Shown here one piece after another: positions 8,109 through 16,675 of a stretch of DNA of 51,483 nt. This DNA is from an uncultured Acidimicrobiales bacterium. GTDB lineage: Bacteria > Actinomycetota > Acidimicrobiia > Acidimicrobiales > SHLQ01. Location: NCBI GenBank assembly GCA_938038815.1, contig CALHTF010000067.1:1-51483 (forward strand), given 5' to 3'. The translations under genes and the position numbers were made by a program. Under the pieces are notes generated by a model. The model saw nothing but the letters and a program-made list of their open reading frames with translations. It ran no database searches and had not been told where the DNA came from. The stretch's first letter is position 1. Every line of letters begins with the position of its first letter.

Positions 8109-10253
8109 ATGGCATCACTTCCTCATCCGACTGCTGGCCGTGTGTGCGCACGGGCTCTTGTGGCGTTGCTCGCCGCGGTCGCCCTCGTGTTGGTCGGTGG
8201 GCCGGTCGGCGAAGCCCAGGAGGCGAACGAGTCGACGGCGGTTCACGACTTGGCGCTTGTGTTGGTGAAAGCCTCGGGTCAAGAGCACGAACTCAACGTC
8301 GCCGCCCGCCCCGCCAAGGGCCACTTTGTCATCGTGCTGAAGAACCAGGGCACGGCAACCGCAACGTCGATCAACATCGTGAATTACCGCCCGGCCGGCA
8401 CTGCCTTCTCGGTAGTGAGTGCCCCGGTCCTGCCGAAGCAGACCGCTGGGGGAGCGCCAATCGAAATCGTCGCTCCGCATTCTGGGTCCGACCTGATCTT
8501 GGTCGACCGCCTCGAGGCGGGCGACCTGGTCGAGATACCGATCACCCTTGAAGTCACCGACGAGTCGCCGGGCCGGTTCGTGCACGGGGTCGAGATCGCC
8601 AGCTTTCTCGGGGCCGACGGTGAGATTGTCACCGACCGCGACTCCACGCCCGACACCAACCCGTCGAACGACGCGATCGACCAAACCCCGGGCATCGACC
8701 CCGGTGGCATCGACAAGGACAACAGCCACAACGACATCGACTACGACTTTGGCCGGGGCGGTCAATCGTTCCCCACGCCCAACGACGAAGACGACCACGA
8801 CACCGAAGTAGTGATCGCGCCGCCGATCGCGTCGCTCGACATGCGGCCCAGCGCCGAGGCGACGTCGATGCCGATCCGGGCTGGACAGACGGTGACCTTC
8901 CTGGTCGATGTTTGGGCCACGGGTGCTCCGATCGAAACCCTCGAGTTGCGCCACGCAGTCGACGCGTCGAGTTGGGCACCGATCAACCTCGTGGACAATC
9001 CCGTCGCCTCGTTTGGTGGTCGAGAACTCCAGTGGTCGCTCGAAGACGGCGCGGTCTCCGTCACGATGATCGGACAGTTGACCAACGGCGACGCCGACAC
9101 CATCCCCATCGTGCTCGCCGTACCCGAGAACTTCGACGGCAACGTTGCACGTCTTGCCCACTCGGTCGAGCTTGGCCTGCTGAACGGCACAGCCCCGGTC
9201 GAACCGGCAGCGGCGATCGCCGACGCGCAGATCCTCGACCTTGCGCTTCGACTAACGGTCGATACCGAGGCATCGACTCTTCCGCCCGCAGCGGGCGCCG
9301 ACGTGACGTTCGTGCTCGAGGTGTTGAACCAAGGCGCGGTTCCGGCCCGCGACATCGAGGTCTACGACCACATCGATTTTGGCCTGTGGGAACGAATCGA
9401 CGAGTCGATCAACTCCGGCGTGACTACCGGCGACCAACAACTTCGCTTTGCGTGGAAGGACGAAGAGTTTGGGGCGTTTGCCCAACTCGACGGCGTGTTG
9501 ATGCCGGGTGAATCGCTCCTGGTTCCGGTAACCCTGCGGGTCTCGACCGGCTACGTTGCACCGCTCGGTTACCTCGCCAACGAAGCCGAGGTTTCGGCGG
9601 CCATCGCGACCCGAAGCGACAACCGAACCCCGGCGGTCGACCCGAACGGCGAACCCGTTCTGGACATCGATTCGCTGGCCGACCGTTTCAACTACGACGA
9701 CCGGGTCGACGATGTGATCGACAACACCGACGGCGACGAGGACGACCACGACGTGGCGTTTGTCGGCCACCGGTTGTCGATTGGTGACCAGGTCTGGATC
9801 GATGCCAACGCCGATGGCCAGTTCGATGCTCTCGAGCAAGGGGTATCTGATCTGCCGCTCGAATTGGTCGACGAGTCGGGCGAGGTTGTGGCGTCTCTGA
9901 CCACGAACGAGGCGGGCGTGTACGTGTTCGCTGGTCTCGAACCAGGCACCTATACCGTGCGGGTTGAAGCTTCAGCTACCGAGATTGGTGGGGCCGCCTT
10001 CGGTGCGGTGACCAGCGAGGTTGGCCCGTTCGCCATCGGTGACGACGGGGTGGCCGAGTATCGCAACTTCGACCTGGGCCTCGTGTTGCCCCAGGCGTCG
10101 TCAGAAGCCCAAGAGGGCGAATCTCGACCCCAAGTGCTCGCGTTCACCGGTCCGTCGCACACCACGATCTTGTTCGTGGTCGGCCTTGGGCTGATCGCCC
10201 TCGGCCTGGTTTTCGTGCGGTTTAGCTCAACAGGAGCACAGCGCGTTCGTTAA
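8109..10253 (+). CDS. Secreted, LAxTG-anchored repeat protein with SdrD-B-like domain
   Basis: 714 residues. A signal peptide (about 1-37, hydrophobic ALVALLAAVALVLVGG ending near GEAQ) is followed by two or more DUF11-like beta modules (DLALVLVKASG..., DLALRLTVDTE...). These are separated by very acidic Asp/Asn-rich stretches that may bind Ca2+ (about 175-235 and 515-550). An SdrD B-like / Cna-B-like domain spans about 552-660 (SIGDQVWIDANADGQFD, GVYVFAGLEPGTYTV). The C-terminus is a sorting signal: LAFTG (677-681), a membrane helix and a short Arg tail. LAxTG is used by class E sortases of actinobacteria. No sortase gene is in the window. Probably a cell-wall adhesin or surface-layer component. 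Confidence 0.85.
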   Translation: MASLPHPTAGRVCARALVALLAAVALVLVGGPVGEAQEANESTAVHDLALVLVKASGQEHELNVAARPAKGHFVIVLKNQGTATATSINIVNYRPAGTAFSVVSAPVLPKQTAGGAPIEIVAPHSGSDLILVDRLEAGDLVEIPITLEVTDESPGRFVHGVEIASFLGADGEIVTDRDSTPDTNPSNDAIDQTPGIDPGGIDKDNSHNDIDYDFGRGGQSFPTPNDEDDHDTEVVIAPPIASLDMRPSAEATSMPIRAGQTVTFLVDVWATGAPIETLELRHAVDASSWAPINLVDNPVASFGGRELQWSLEDGAVSVTMIGQLTNGDADTIPIVLAVPENFDGNVARLAHSVELGLLNGTAPVEPAAAIADAQILDLALRLTVDTEASTLPPAAGADVTFVLEVLNQGAVPARDIEVYDHIDFGLWERIDESINSGVTTGDQQLRFAWKDEEFGAFAQLDGVLMPGESLLVPVTLRVSTGYVAPLGYLANEAEVSAAIATRSDNRTPAVDPNGEPVLDIDSLADRFNYDDRVDDVIDNTDGDEDDHDVAFVGHRLSIGDQVWIDANADGQFDALEQGVSDLPLELVDESGEVVASLTTNEAGVYVFAGLEPGTYTVRVEASATEIGGAAFGAVTSEVGPFAIGDDGVAEYRNFDLGLVLPQASSEAQEGESRPQVLAFTGPSHTTILFVVGLGLIALGLVFVRFSSTGAQRVR

Positions 10254-11112
10254 CCCGCTGGCCGCGCTCGAGGGCGTTGTCCATCATTGGCTCGCTGCTG
10301 CCGCGGCCGATCGCGATAATCCGGTCGGCGTCGATGCCGCGGCCGGCGAAGAACTCGGTGAGTTCCTCGGCTCGTTCCTGCGAACGCACGAGACTTGAGA
10401 TGATGTTCTCGCGGTCGTTGGTATGAGCGATGATGGTGAGGGTTTGGTCCGGGTTGGTGTTGAGACTGAGGAGCGCCACTTCGAGCAACCGCACCGACTC
10501 TTCGTCGGCCTCGTTGCCGCTCGGGTCGACGAAGTGGAGGGTGTCGTAGACCTCGAGCTTGCCGAGGCGGGTCGCGTCCGCTCGGTCGTCGACGACATAG
10601 TTGTTGACTACGTTTTCTTCGCCGAAGATCTCTCGGGCGGCGACGGCAAGACTCTCGGCGTCGTCGGCCGACGGTTGGGCGCCGCTGAGGGTCAAGACCC
10701 CGTTGGTGACGAGCGCCGACGGTTCGATCAGGTTGTCGCGAGGGGCCGGCGTTTCGATTGCCGGGGGTTCGACTACCGGGGTGGAAACTTCGTCGGCCCG
10801 TTCTTCGAGTTCGCCAAAAACCGACGCCGGTGGTGCGGTTTCGGGAACGTCGACCGCGGGAGCGGTGGTTTCGGGTGCTCCGGCGCCGAACGGTGCGCGG
10901 TTGCCGCCGGCGATCAGTACCGCGACCATCGTCGCGGCCAGGGTGAAGGCGACCAGGCCAAACAGGAGCCCCATGATCGACCGGGGTCGAGTCTCGACTC
11001 GTGGGGCGGAGGAAGAATCCGTTTCGTCCGGGTTACCAGACGGGTCAGAATCGCCCCACGAGTCGGAGGATGGGTTGCTTTTCGCAAGAGTCTGTGGAGA
11101 CACAACAACCAT
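10222..11112 (-). CDS. Membrane-anchored OmpA-like (peptidoglycan-associated) domain protein
   Basis: 296 residues from the ATG, with AAGGCGG as ribosome site; a longer GTG form would bury that site. A cytoplasmic Ser/Asp-rich N-terminus is followed by one membrane helix (about 47-67: IMGLLFGLVAFTLAATMVAV) and a Pro/Glu/Thr-rich linker. A BON-like segment (LTLSGAQPSADDAESLAV) comes next, and the last ~100 residues are an OmpA_C-like domain (LTIIAHTND, RSQERAEELTEFFAGRGID, RVNERAVLLL). Such domains bind peptidoglycan. The gene converges on the LAFTG protein gene and the two coding ends overlap by 32 bases. Both products are surface proteins. Confidence 0.85.
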   Translation of the reverse strand: MVVVSPQTLAKSNPSSDSWGDSDPSGNPDETDSSSAPRVETRPRSIMGLLFGLVAFTLAATMVAVLIAGGNRAPFGAGAPETTAPAVDVPETAPPASVFGELEERADEVSTPVVEPPAIETPAPRDNLIEPSALVTNGVLTLSGAQPSADDAESLAVAAREIFGEENVVNNYVVDDRADATRLGKLEVYDTLHFVDPSGNEADEESVRLLEVALLSLNTNPDQTLTIIAHTNDRENIISSLVRSQERAEELTEFFAGRGIDADRIIAIGRGSSEPMMDNALERGQRVNERAVLLLS

Positions 11113-11118
11113 CTGTAC

Positions 11119-11130
11119 CGCCTTTCGGCG
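11119..11130 (-). promoter_or_regulatory. GNRA-loop hairpin containing the ribosome site of the OmpA-like gene
   Basis: On the minus-strand transcript the bases read CGCC-GAAA-GGCG, a 4-bp stem closed by a GAAA tetraloop, ending 6 bases before the ATG. The AAGGCGG ribosome site forms the loop end and the 3' strand of the stem, so folding would hide it. It could tune translation; this is read from sequence and untested. Confidence 0.35.
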
Positions 11131-11191
11131 CACTCCGATAGGGCAGAACGGCCTATTCGGGCTTATTGACCAGGTCCGCTAGGGTCACGCC

Positions 11192-12040
11192 ATGAACTAC
11201 GGCGTTGCCATTTTCCCGACCGAATACTCCATCTCGCCGGCCGATCTTGCGGTGGGGCTCGAAGAGCGGGGGTTCGAGTCGCTTTGGGTTGCCGAGCACT
11301 CCCACATTCCCTCGTCGCGGACCTCACCTTGGCCGGGAGGCGATGTGCTTCCGCAGATGTATTACGACGTGGTCGATCCGTTTGTTGCGTTGTCGATGGC
11401 GGCGGCGGTCACCACCAACCTGAAGCTGGCCACCGGTATTGCGCTGGTTCCGCAGCGCGATGTGTTTCAGTTGGCCAAGCAGGTGGCGAGCCTCGACATG
11501 CTCAGCGGCGGCCGGTTCCTGTTTGGGGTCGGCGGCGGGTGGAACGCCGAGGAAATGGCCGACCACGGCACCATCGACTTTGGTGGGCGGTGGAAGCTCA
11601 TGCGCGAGCGGATCGAGGCGATGAAGGCGTTGTGGGCCGACGACGAGGCCGAGTACCACGGCGACGTGGTCGACTTCGACGCCTGTAAGGTCTGGCCCAA
11701 GCCCGCGCAGAAGCCGCACCCGCCGATCCATGTCGGGGGCGGTTTCCCGCACGCCGTGAAGCGAGCGATTCGGTACGGCGACGGCTGGATCCCGATCGGT
11801 GGCCGCGATGGCGACTTTGTGAGTCTGGCCGCCCAGGCGCGAGCGATGGTCGCCGACGCTGGCCGCGACGCCGATCGCTTTGAGATCAGCGTGTACTACG
11901 CACCGGCGGACGCCGCCGAGTTGTCGGCGCTACGCGAGGGCGGAATCGACCGGGCGGTGTTCGGTCTGCCACCCGAAGGCCGCGACGAAACCCTGGCCCG
12001 ACTCGACACCTTGGCGGCGCTACGCGACCAGGTTTCCTAG
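11192..12040 (+). CDS. LLM-class F420-dependent oxidoreductase
   Basis: 282 residues with the luciferase-like TIM-barrel pattern: GFESLWVAEHSHIP near residue 30, LKLATGIALVPQRDVFQLAKQVASLDMLSGGRFLFGVGGGWNAEE at about 77-121 (shown as the family's typical run), and the substrate-side HPPIHVGGG segment. This subfamily in Actinobacteria uses reduced F420 rather than FMN for hydride transfer; the substrate is unknown. The gene stands alone between two convergent or unrelated genes and ends 19 bases before the stop of the large lipoprotein gene on the other strand. Confidence 0.88.
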   Translation: MNYGVAIFPTEYSISPADLAVGLEERGFESLWVAEHSHIPSSRTSPWPGGDVLPQMYYDVVDPFVALSMAAAVTTNLKLATGIALVPQRDVFQLAKQVASLDMLSGGRFLFGVGGGWNAEEMADHGTIDFGGRWKLMRERIEAMKALWADDEAEYHGDVVDFDACKVWPKPAQKPHPPIHVGGGFPHAVKRAIRYGDGWIPIGGRDGDFVSLAAQARAMVADAGRDADRFEISVYYAPADAAELSALREGGIDRAVFGLPPEGRDETLARLDTLAALRDQVS

Positions 12041-12059
12041 AGGTGGTTGGTGAGGGGGC

Positions 12060-14876
12060 CTAGCTGTTCTGGTTGAGCAGCTGCACCAAGAACTGTCCAG
12101 GCGATGAGTAGAGCAGCTTGCGTGGGCACTCGTACTGGGTGTCGGCTGGGTCGGCCGGCTCCGGACTCGAGTTCACCAGTCGGGTGATGTAGGCCTTGAA
12201 CGGTTCGTCGCTGTACCCCAGGTCGGGGTCGACGAGCGGATCGGTGAAAACTTGGATGAAGGTTGTCTGCTCCGGGTCTTGGCAGGTGCGTTGCTGAACC
12301 AGAACGGCAGCGGCCAACACATCGCGGGGGACCGGCAGGTCGGTTATTTCGGTGGGTAGGCCTCGCAGCCCGCGGTCGAGGCTGCGGACCTGTTTGATGA
12401 CCAGTGGAGTGTCGTAGGTGGCGGGTTGGCGGGTTGCCGGCCACGATTCGTCCATGGTCTTGAACTCAAAATCGAGGGTCAGTGATCGACGGTGTTGCTC
12501 GGCCGGCAGGTCCTCGTTTGTCGAGGTGAGCCATGCGGTTGCGACAATGGTTGTCTGCCGAGCGAGTTGTAGCACCTGATCGTTCGAGAGCACCTCAGCT
12601 TCGGCGATGGTCGAGGCCGAAATTCGATCGATGGTTTCTTCATCGCCGTCGATGGTCACCCGAACAACCTCGGGAAGATCGGCGCTGGTCGGGTCGGGGT
12701 TGGTCACGCTCATTGCGCCGGCCTGCACATTGATCTCGACCGCCGAGGCGTAGCTCTGGACCACGCCGTTGACCAGGTTGGGCGTGAGGGTCACGGTGAC
12801 CACGCCGTTGTTACGCTCGAGTTCGTCGTCGAATCGTGGATGCACGACGATTCCCATGCCGCCGGTCACGTGATCGATGCGCTCGCGTCGGCGTTCCTCA
12901 TAGGCCTCAAAGCTCCAGTACGACGCCCAGGTCTTCTTGATCGTGTACTCGACTGTCTTCTTGTGATCTTTGGCGTTGGGCTGGTCTTCGGGGTTGAAGA
13001 ATCCGGTGTTGGAGTCGTACAGGCCGGCGCCGCTGAACCCCTCGATGTCTTCGGCCGAGCTCGACGAACGGAACCGCAGGCCCTGCTGGGGGTCGAGATG
13101 ATCGAAGTTTGCTTCGAGCCCTTCGGTGATGGCTTCGAGTGTGTCGACGTCGAGGGGAATGTTGCGGAAGTACTGCTTAAACCCACCGGCTTCGAGTACA
13201 TCGGCAACCAACGTGTTTTCGACTGCCTTGGCGAAGTCGACGGCGAACTTCTGGTCTTCGGGTGTGGTGTAGAACTCGGCGTAGTCGCTCGGGCCCTCAA
13301 AGACGAGGTAACGCATGCGGCCGTTGCGAGCGACGTCGAAGTTTTCGATCCGCAGGATGGGGTTGAGCGCCGCCCGAGCTTTGGCGAAGTGGGCCCGGTA
13401 CAGCCCGATGGGTATCGCCACCGGTCGGTCGGGGGTGCGAACGTCGGATTGCAACAACGAGATGAAGCCAACCGCCTTGCCGCCGATGGTCGGCACCCAG
13501 GCGTCGCGAGTTGCCCGGTCGGTCGCTTGGGTTGCGAGTTCGGAAAGGTCGATCACTGGGTCGACATCGTCGGCGGGTAACTCGACCGAGACCTTCTGCT
13601 TGGCGGTGAGGTCGACCCACTCGAGGTACTGCTCTTCGGTGATGAGCTTGATGTCGAGTTGGTCGCCGTCGGCGGTGCGGACCGCTCGCACGATGGCGTA
13701 GGACCGCACCCGGGCCGCTTGGCGGATTTCGTCGTTGTTGAGTACCCCGGCCATCGATGCGTTTGGGATGCCCCGGTTCTTGGCCAGCAGGTTCACGTGA
13801 GCCAGCGGCGTTTGGGGCCCCGACGAGATGAGCGCGTTGGCGGGCGGCAGGTAGTCGGGCACGTTGTCGACCAACAAGATGTCGATGTCGCGGGCGTCTT
13901 CGAGGCGGCCACCGCCCTCTTCGATCAGGATCAAACGGCCCGCCGTGATGCCCTCGTTGTAGACCGCTACTTCGCCTTCGGGTACCAGGTCGCGGTAGTG
14001 GACGATGCGACTGCTGAGCGGGTGGTCGGCGGCGGTCATCACCTCGGCGGTTTGGGCCTGGGCGGGCGACCGCACCACCCATTCGAGCCGGTCGGCGATG
14101 TCGTTCGGCAACGAGGCGGTGAGGCGATCGAAGAACACTTCGAGTTCGTCGTCGGTGATGTCGTCGCCAAAGCCCAGCTCGAGCAGCCATCGTTCGTCGG
14201 TTACCTCGTTGGCCGGGAAGTAGACGATGCCGCCGACGCCGTATTGCCGTGGTTCGGTGTCGTTCGCCAACGCGTAGAAGTTCGTGGAGTACACCCGATT
14301 GCCGGTTACCCGGCTGTTGATAATGCTGACGTCTTCGGGCAGCTTGTCGGGGTTGGCGCTGGCCCACTGCTTCGCCTCGGCGATCGTGGCGAAGGACTCG
14401 CCGCGAAGCGGTCGCGCCGTCGCGCCCGGTGGCTTTATGCCATTGAGGACCTGAAACCAGTACCACTCGTCGTGCAGTTCGTAGAAGTTTGCGTTGAGCC
14501 ACTGCACTTCGTCGCTTGCGGTGAAGTCGGGCATCACAAACTTGAGCGTCGATGTTCCGGTTGGGCCGGTTCGGGCGATTTTGAAGAACTGGTCGACCGA
14601 TTCGACCTGGGTAACGAGTCGTTCGACGGCTCCGGGGTCGGGCGCTTCGGTTGTGGTGGGTGGCGCTTGGGTCGTGGTGCTCGGGCCGGAGGTTGGCGGG
14701 AGCCCGGTGGTGGTGGTGGGGGCTGGTTCGGGTGCGGTGGTGGAAGGACCGGTGACATCGAGCGGACTGTTCGAACACGCTCCAGCGAGCAGCGCCAGAA
14801 CGACGACGACGCACGCGGCGAGCCAACCGAGGCTCACCCTTGGCCGGTTGGTCTGGTTGTCGCTCGTTCGTCCCAT
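12060..14876 (-). CDS. Lipoprotein with permuted PEP-synthase-like phosphohistidine and ATP-grasp domains
   Basis: 938 residues from the ATG at 14876. Longer in-frame starts would overlap the ybaK stop and displace the signal peptide. A signal peptide ends in lipobox LLAGAC (Cys34), followed by a Pro/Thr linker (about 40-80) and an uncharacterised domain (80-290). A swivelling phosphohistidine-like domain comes next (TPLAHVNLLAKNRGIPN, His360). From about 480 there is a PPDK_N-type ATP-grasp domain (LRFRSSSSAEDIEGFSGAG near 602, then TIKKTWASYWSFEAYEER, MGIVVHP, IKQVRSLDRG). In PEP synthase and PPDK the ATP-grasp comes first, so the order is reversed. No PEP-binding barrel is present. A lipobox puts it outside the membrane, where ATP is scarce; the substrate is unknown. 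Confidence 0.8.
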   Translation of the reverse strand: MGRTSDNQTNRPRVSLGWLAACVVVVLALLAGACSNSPLDVTGPSTTAPEPAPTTTTGLPPTSGPSTTTQAPPTTTEAPDPGAVERLVTQVESVDQFFKIARTGPTGTSTLKFVMPDFTASDEVQWLNANFYELHDEWYWFQVLNGIKPPGATARPLRGESFATIAEAKQWASANPDKLPEDVSIINSRVTGNRVYSTNFYALANDTEPRQYGVGGIVYFPANEVTDERWLLELGFGDDITDDELEVFFDRLTASLPNDIADRLEWVVRSPAQAQTAEVMTAADHPLSSRIVHYRDLVPEGEVAVYNEGITAGRLILIEEGGGRLEDARDIDILLVDNVPDYLPPANALISSGPQTPLAHVNLLAKNRGIPNASMAGVLNNDEIRQAARVRSYAIVRAVRTADGDQLDIKLITEEQYLEWVDLTAKQKVSVELPADDVDPVIDLSELATQATDRATRDAWVPTIGGKAVGFISLLQSDVRTPDRPVAIPIGLYRAHFAKARAALNPILRIENFDVARNGRMRYLVFEGPSDYAEFYTTPEDQKFAVDFAKAVENTLVADVLEAGGFKQYFRNIPLDVDTLEAITEGLEANFDHLDPQQGLRFRSSSSAEDIEGFSGAGLYDSNTGFFNPEDQPNAKDHKKTVEYTIKKTWASYWSFEAYEERRRERIDHVTGGMGIVVHPRFDDELERNNGVVTVTLTPNLVNGVVQSYASAVEINVQAGAMSVTNPDPTSADLPEVVRVTIDGDEETIDRISASTIAEAEVLSNDQVLQLARQTTIVATAWLTSTNEDLPAEQHRRSLTLDFEFKTMDESWPATRQPATYDTPLVIKQVRSLDRGLRGLPTEITDLPVPRDVLAAAVLVQQRTCQDPEQTTFIQVFTDPLVDPDLGYSDEPFKAYITRLVNSSPEPADPADTQYECPRKLLYSSPGQFLVQLLNQNS

Positions 14877-14976
14877 CGTTATCTGTGACGATGCCTTCCG
14901 CCGGTTGGTTCCGTGTGGTGTGTTGCGCTTTCGTGTCGATCGTTGGTGTTCATATCGGCGTCGAGCGCTGCGAGGG

Positions 14977-15453
14977 TTAGCTCGCGTGGCCGATGGGTGC
15001 GGTGGTGGCATTGAGAACCGCCACCAGGTCGGCTGGTGCGAGTACAACCTCGAGCCCGCGCTTTCCGCCGCTCACGAACATTTCGGGGAGATCCTCGCAG
15101 CTGTGGTCGACGAAGGTGCGGAGCGCTTTGCGTTGACCGAACGGGCTGATGCCTCCGGCCACGTAGCCGGTCGACCGCTCGGCGGCTACCACCTTGGCCA
15201 TCGTGGCCTTCTTTGCGCCGGCGGTCCGGGCGAGCGCTTTGAGGCTGAGCTGCCCACCGACCGGCACGATCGCCACCACGAGTTCGCCGGTGTCGAGGGT
15301 GGCGAGCAGCGTCTTGAATACCGACGCGGGGTCGATACCGAGTACATCGGCGGCCTCTTGGCCGTAGGACTCGGCGTTTGGGTCGTGGTCGTAGGAGACC
15401 ACCCGGTACGCAACCCCTGCGGCGTCGAGAGCTTTGGTTCCGGGAGTCATCAT
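14977..15453 (-). CDS. ybaK: Cys-tRNA(Pro)/Cys-tRNA deacylase, YbaK family
   Basis: 158 residues, full length. A trans-acting editing enzyme that hydrolyses Cys-tRNA(Pro) made in error by prolyl-tRNA synthetase. The fold signature is present: TPGTKALDAAGVAYRVVSYDH at the N-terminus, VFKTLLATLDTGELVVAIVP, then the substrate loop GYVAGGISPFGQRKALRTFVD and the ending SGGKRGLEVVLAPADL. There are two adjacent ATGs at the start (15453 and 15450). It lies 100 bases upstream of the large lipoprotein gene on the same strand, with no functional link visible. Confidence 0.9.
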   Translation of the reverse strand: MMTPGTKALDAAGVAYRVVSYDHDPNAESYGQEAADVLGIDPASVFKTLLATLDTGELVVAIVPVGGQLSLKALARTAGAKKATMAKVVAAERSTGYVAGGISPFGQRKALRTFVDHSCEDLPEMFVSGGKRGLEVVLAPADLVAVLNATTAPIGHAS

Positions 15454-15514
15454 GGCGATCGCTGACCAACGTACCGTCTGGAACCGAGGCGATGGCAGCT
15501 GCTAGAAGAAGGCT

Positions 15515-15844
15515 ATGAGCGAAGCAGCCGAGACCCCAGACGTGCCCGTTTTTATGATCGCCCGGTTCGAGGTGACCGACGCTGATACGTATCGCCAGTA
15601 CGAGAAGGGGTTCTTCCCGATCCTCAAGCGGTACGACGGCCAGTTCCACACCTTCGACGACAACGTGCATGTATTCGAAGGCGATCCGGCGGTTGGCCGC
15701 ACCGTGGTGTTCCAGTTCCCCTCGGAGGAAAAGGCCAAGGCCTGGTACAACGATCCCGACTACCAGGCCATCGCCGAACACCGCTGGGCCGGAACCACCA
15801 ACACCACCCTCATCATGGTGCACGGCCTCCCACCCCGCACCTAA
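15515..15844 (+). CDS. DUF1330 family protein
   Basis: 109 residues, ATG start with AGAAGG 3 bases upstream. It matches the dimeric alpha/beta-barrel-like DUF1330 pattern (FMIARFEVTDADTYRQYEKG; VVFQFPSEEKAKAWYNDPDYQAI). These are small cytoplasmic proteins of uncertain function related to ferredoxin-like oxygenase/isomerase folds. Divergent from ybaK, with about 60 bases between them for both promoters. Confidence 0.85.
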   Translation: MSEAAETPDVPVFMIARFEVTDADTYRQYEKGFFPILKRYDGQFHTFDDNVHVFEGDPAVGRTVVFQFPSEEKAKAWYNDPDYQAIAEHRWAGTTNTTLIMVHGLPPRT

Positions 15845-15862
15845 CCCCACCCCCTCCCGAAA

Positions 15863-15898
15863 CTTTTGCCGTTGAACCGCGTAGGGCGGCTCAGCTGC
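15863..15898 (+). repeat. Partial copy (A) of the recurrent intergenic element
   Basis: This 36-base stretch matches the element at 23108-23144 closely: CTTTTGC.GTT, then CCGCG-Y-AGGGCGGCTCAGCTGC with a single difference in 22 bases. An inner stem CCGC/GCGG and flanking TTGC/GCAA can pair. It lies between the convergent stops of the DUF1330 and DedA genes and lacks the two other blocks found in the full copies, so it may act only as a terminator-like hairpin. Confidence 0.5.
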
Positions 15899-15919
15899 AA
15901 TCAGAATCCGACGTGGGCG

Positions 15920-16588
15920 CTATGCGGCCGATTCGTGGCGCTTTTCTTTGGCCCATCGCACGACCTCAATGAGCGCCGTGATGCCGATTGCGGTACCGAA
16001 CGCCACCAAGAAGGCGGTGGTGTGGTCGTCTTTGAAGCGGTCGCCGGCCACAAAACCGAGCCCGCCGGCATAACTGGCCCAAATGATCGCCGCGATGGCG
16101 TCCCATTTCATGAACCAGTCGAGGGGTTGGGCCGTGATGCCGCTGGCGCTGGTGAGCGCAGTGCGCCCGCCCGGGATGAAGCGAGCGGTGATCAGTAACG
16201 GCCCGCCTCGCTTTTCGATCTGGGTGGTTGCCCAGTCGAGCCGTTCGGCGCCCTTTCCGCTCGAGAACAGCCGGGCCGTGAGCCAGTCCTTGGCTCGGTA
16301 TCCGAGCTGGTACGCCATGTTGTCGCCGGCGAACGCACCGAGCGCGCCGGCCAGAATTACCAGGGCGATCAACAGCTCGCCTTGGCCGGCGGCGATGCCT
16401 CCGAGGATGACGGTGGTTTCGCTGGGCACGATCGGCACAACCGAGTCAAAGAAGGCGATCGAGAAGATGACCAGGTAGAACCACGGGCTGCTCGACAGCT
16501 CCTGCAGCGGTTCGAGGATGCTGTCGAGGAAGCTGGCGAAGATTGGCGCGTACACGAAACATCGATCGTAGACGGGTGGGGAACCCAT
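15920..16588 (-). CDS. DedA-family membrane protein
   Basis: 222 residues from the ATG at 16588. The open frame continues far upstream into the antisense of the ligase gene, which is not coding. Predicted membrane segments lie at about 35-60, 65-90, 140-160, 165-185 and 190-212. The family motif ITARFIPGGRTALT and the acidic SIAFFDSVVPIVPSETTV are present. DedA proteins are proton-dependent carriers; recent work links relatives to flipping undecaprenyl phosphate or phospholipids, but this member cannot be assigned. Start choice is moderately sure because no strong ribosome site is seen. Divergent from the acyl-CoA ligase gene. Confidence 0.88.
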   Translation of the reverse strand: MGSPPVYDRCFVYAPIFASFLDSILEPLQELSSSPWFYLVIFSIAFFDSVVPIVPSETTVILGGIAAGQGELLIALVILAGALGAFAGDNMAYQLGYRAKDWLTARLFSSGKGAERLDWATTQIEKRGGPLLITARFIPGGRTALTSASGITAQPLDWFMKWDAIAAIIWASYAGGLGFVAGDRFKDDHTTAFLVAFGTAIGITALIEVVRWAKEKRHESAA

Positions 16589-16644
16589 TGAGTGTAGGGC
16601 CGTGTGTCGGGCGGTCGTTCGAATTGTCTCGTTCGGGTCGGTAG

Positions 16645-16659
16645 TGTCTGGACCAGACA
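16645..16659. promoter_or_regulatory. Perfect 15-bp palindrome in the DedA / acyl-CoA ligase divergent region
   Basis: TGTCTGG-A-CCAGACA is a 7-bp perfect inverted repeat around one base, 16 bases upstream of the ligase ATG and just before its AGGGGG ribosome site. Its position suits an operator for a dimeric repressor (for example TetR- or GntR-type regulators of fatty-acid genes). No candidate regulator gene is adjacent. Confidence 0.45.
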
Positions 16660-16675
16660 GATCAAGGGGGAAACC

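Noticed and set aside
13297..14826. 509-codon frame on the minus strand in another phase of the large lipoprotein gene
   Set aside because: Arg-rich product without motifs; the overlapping frame carries lipobox, phosphohistidine and ATP-grasp signatures.
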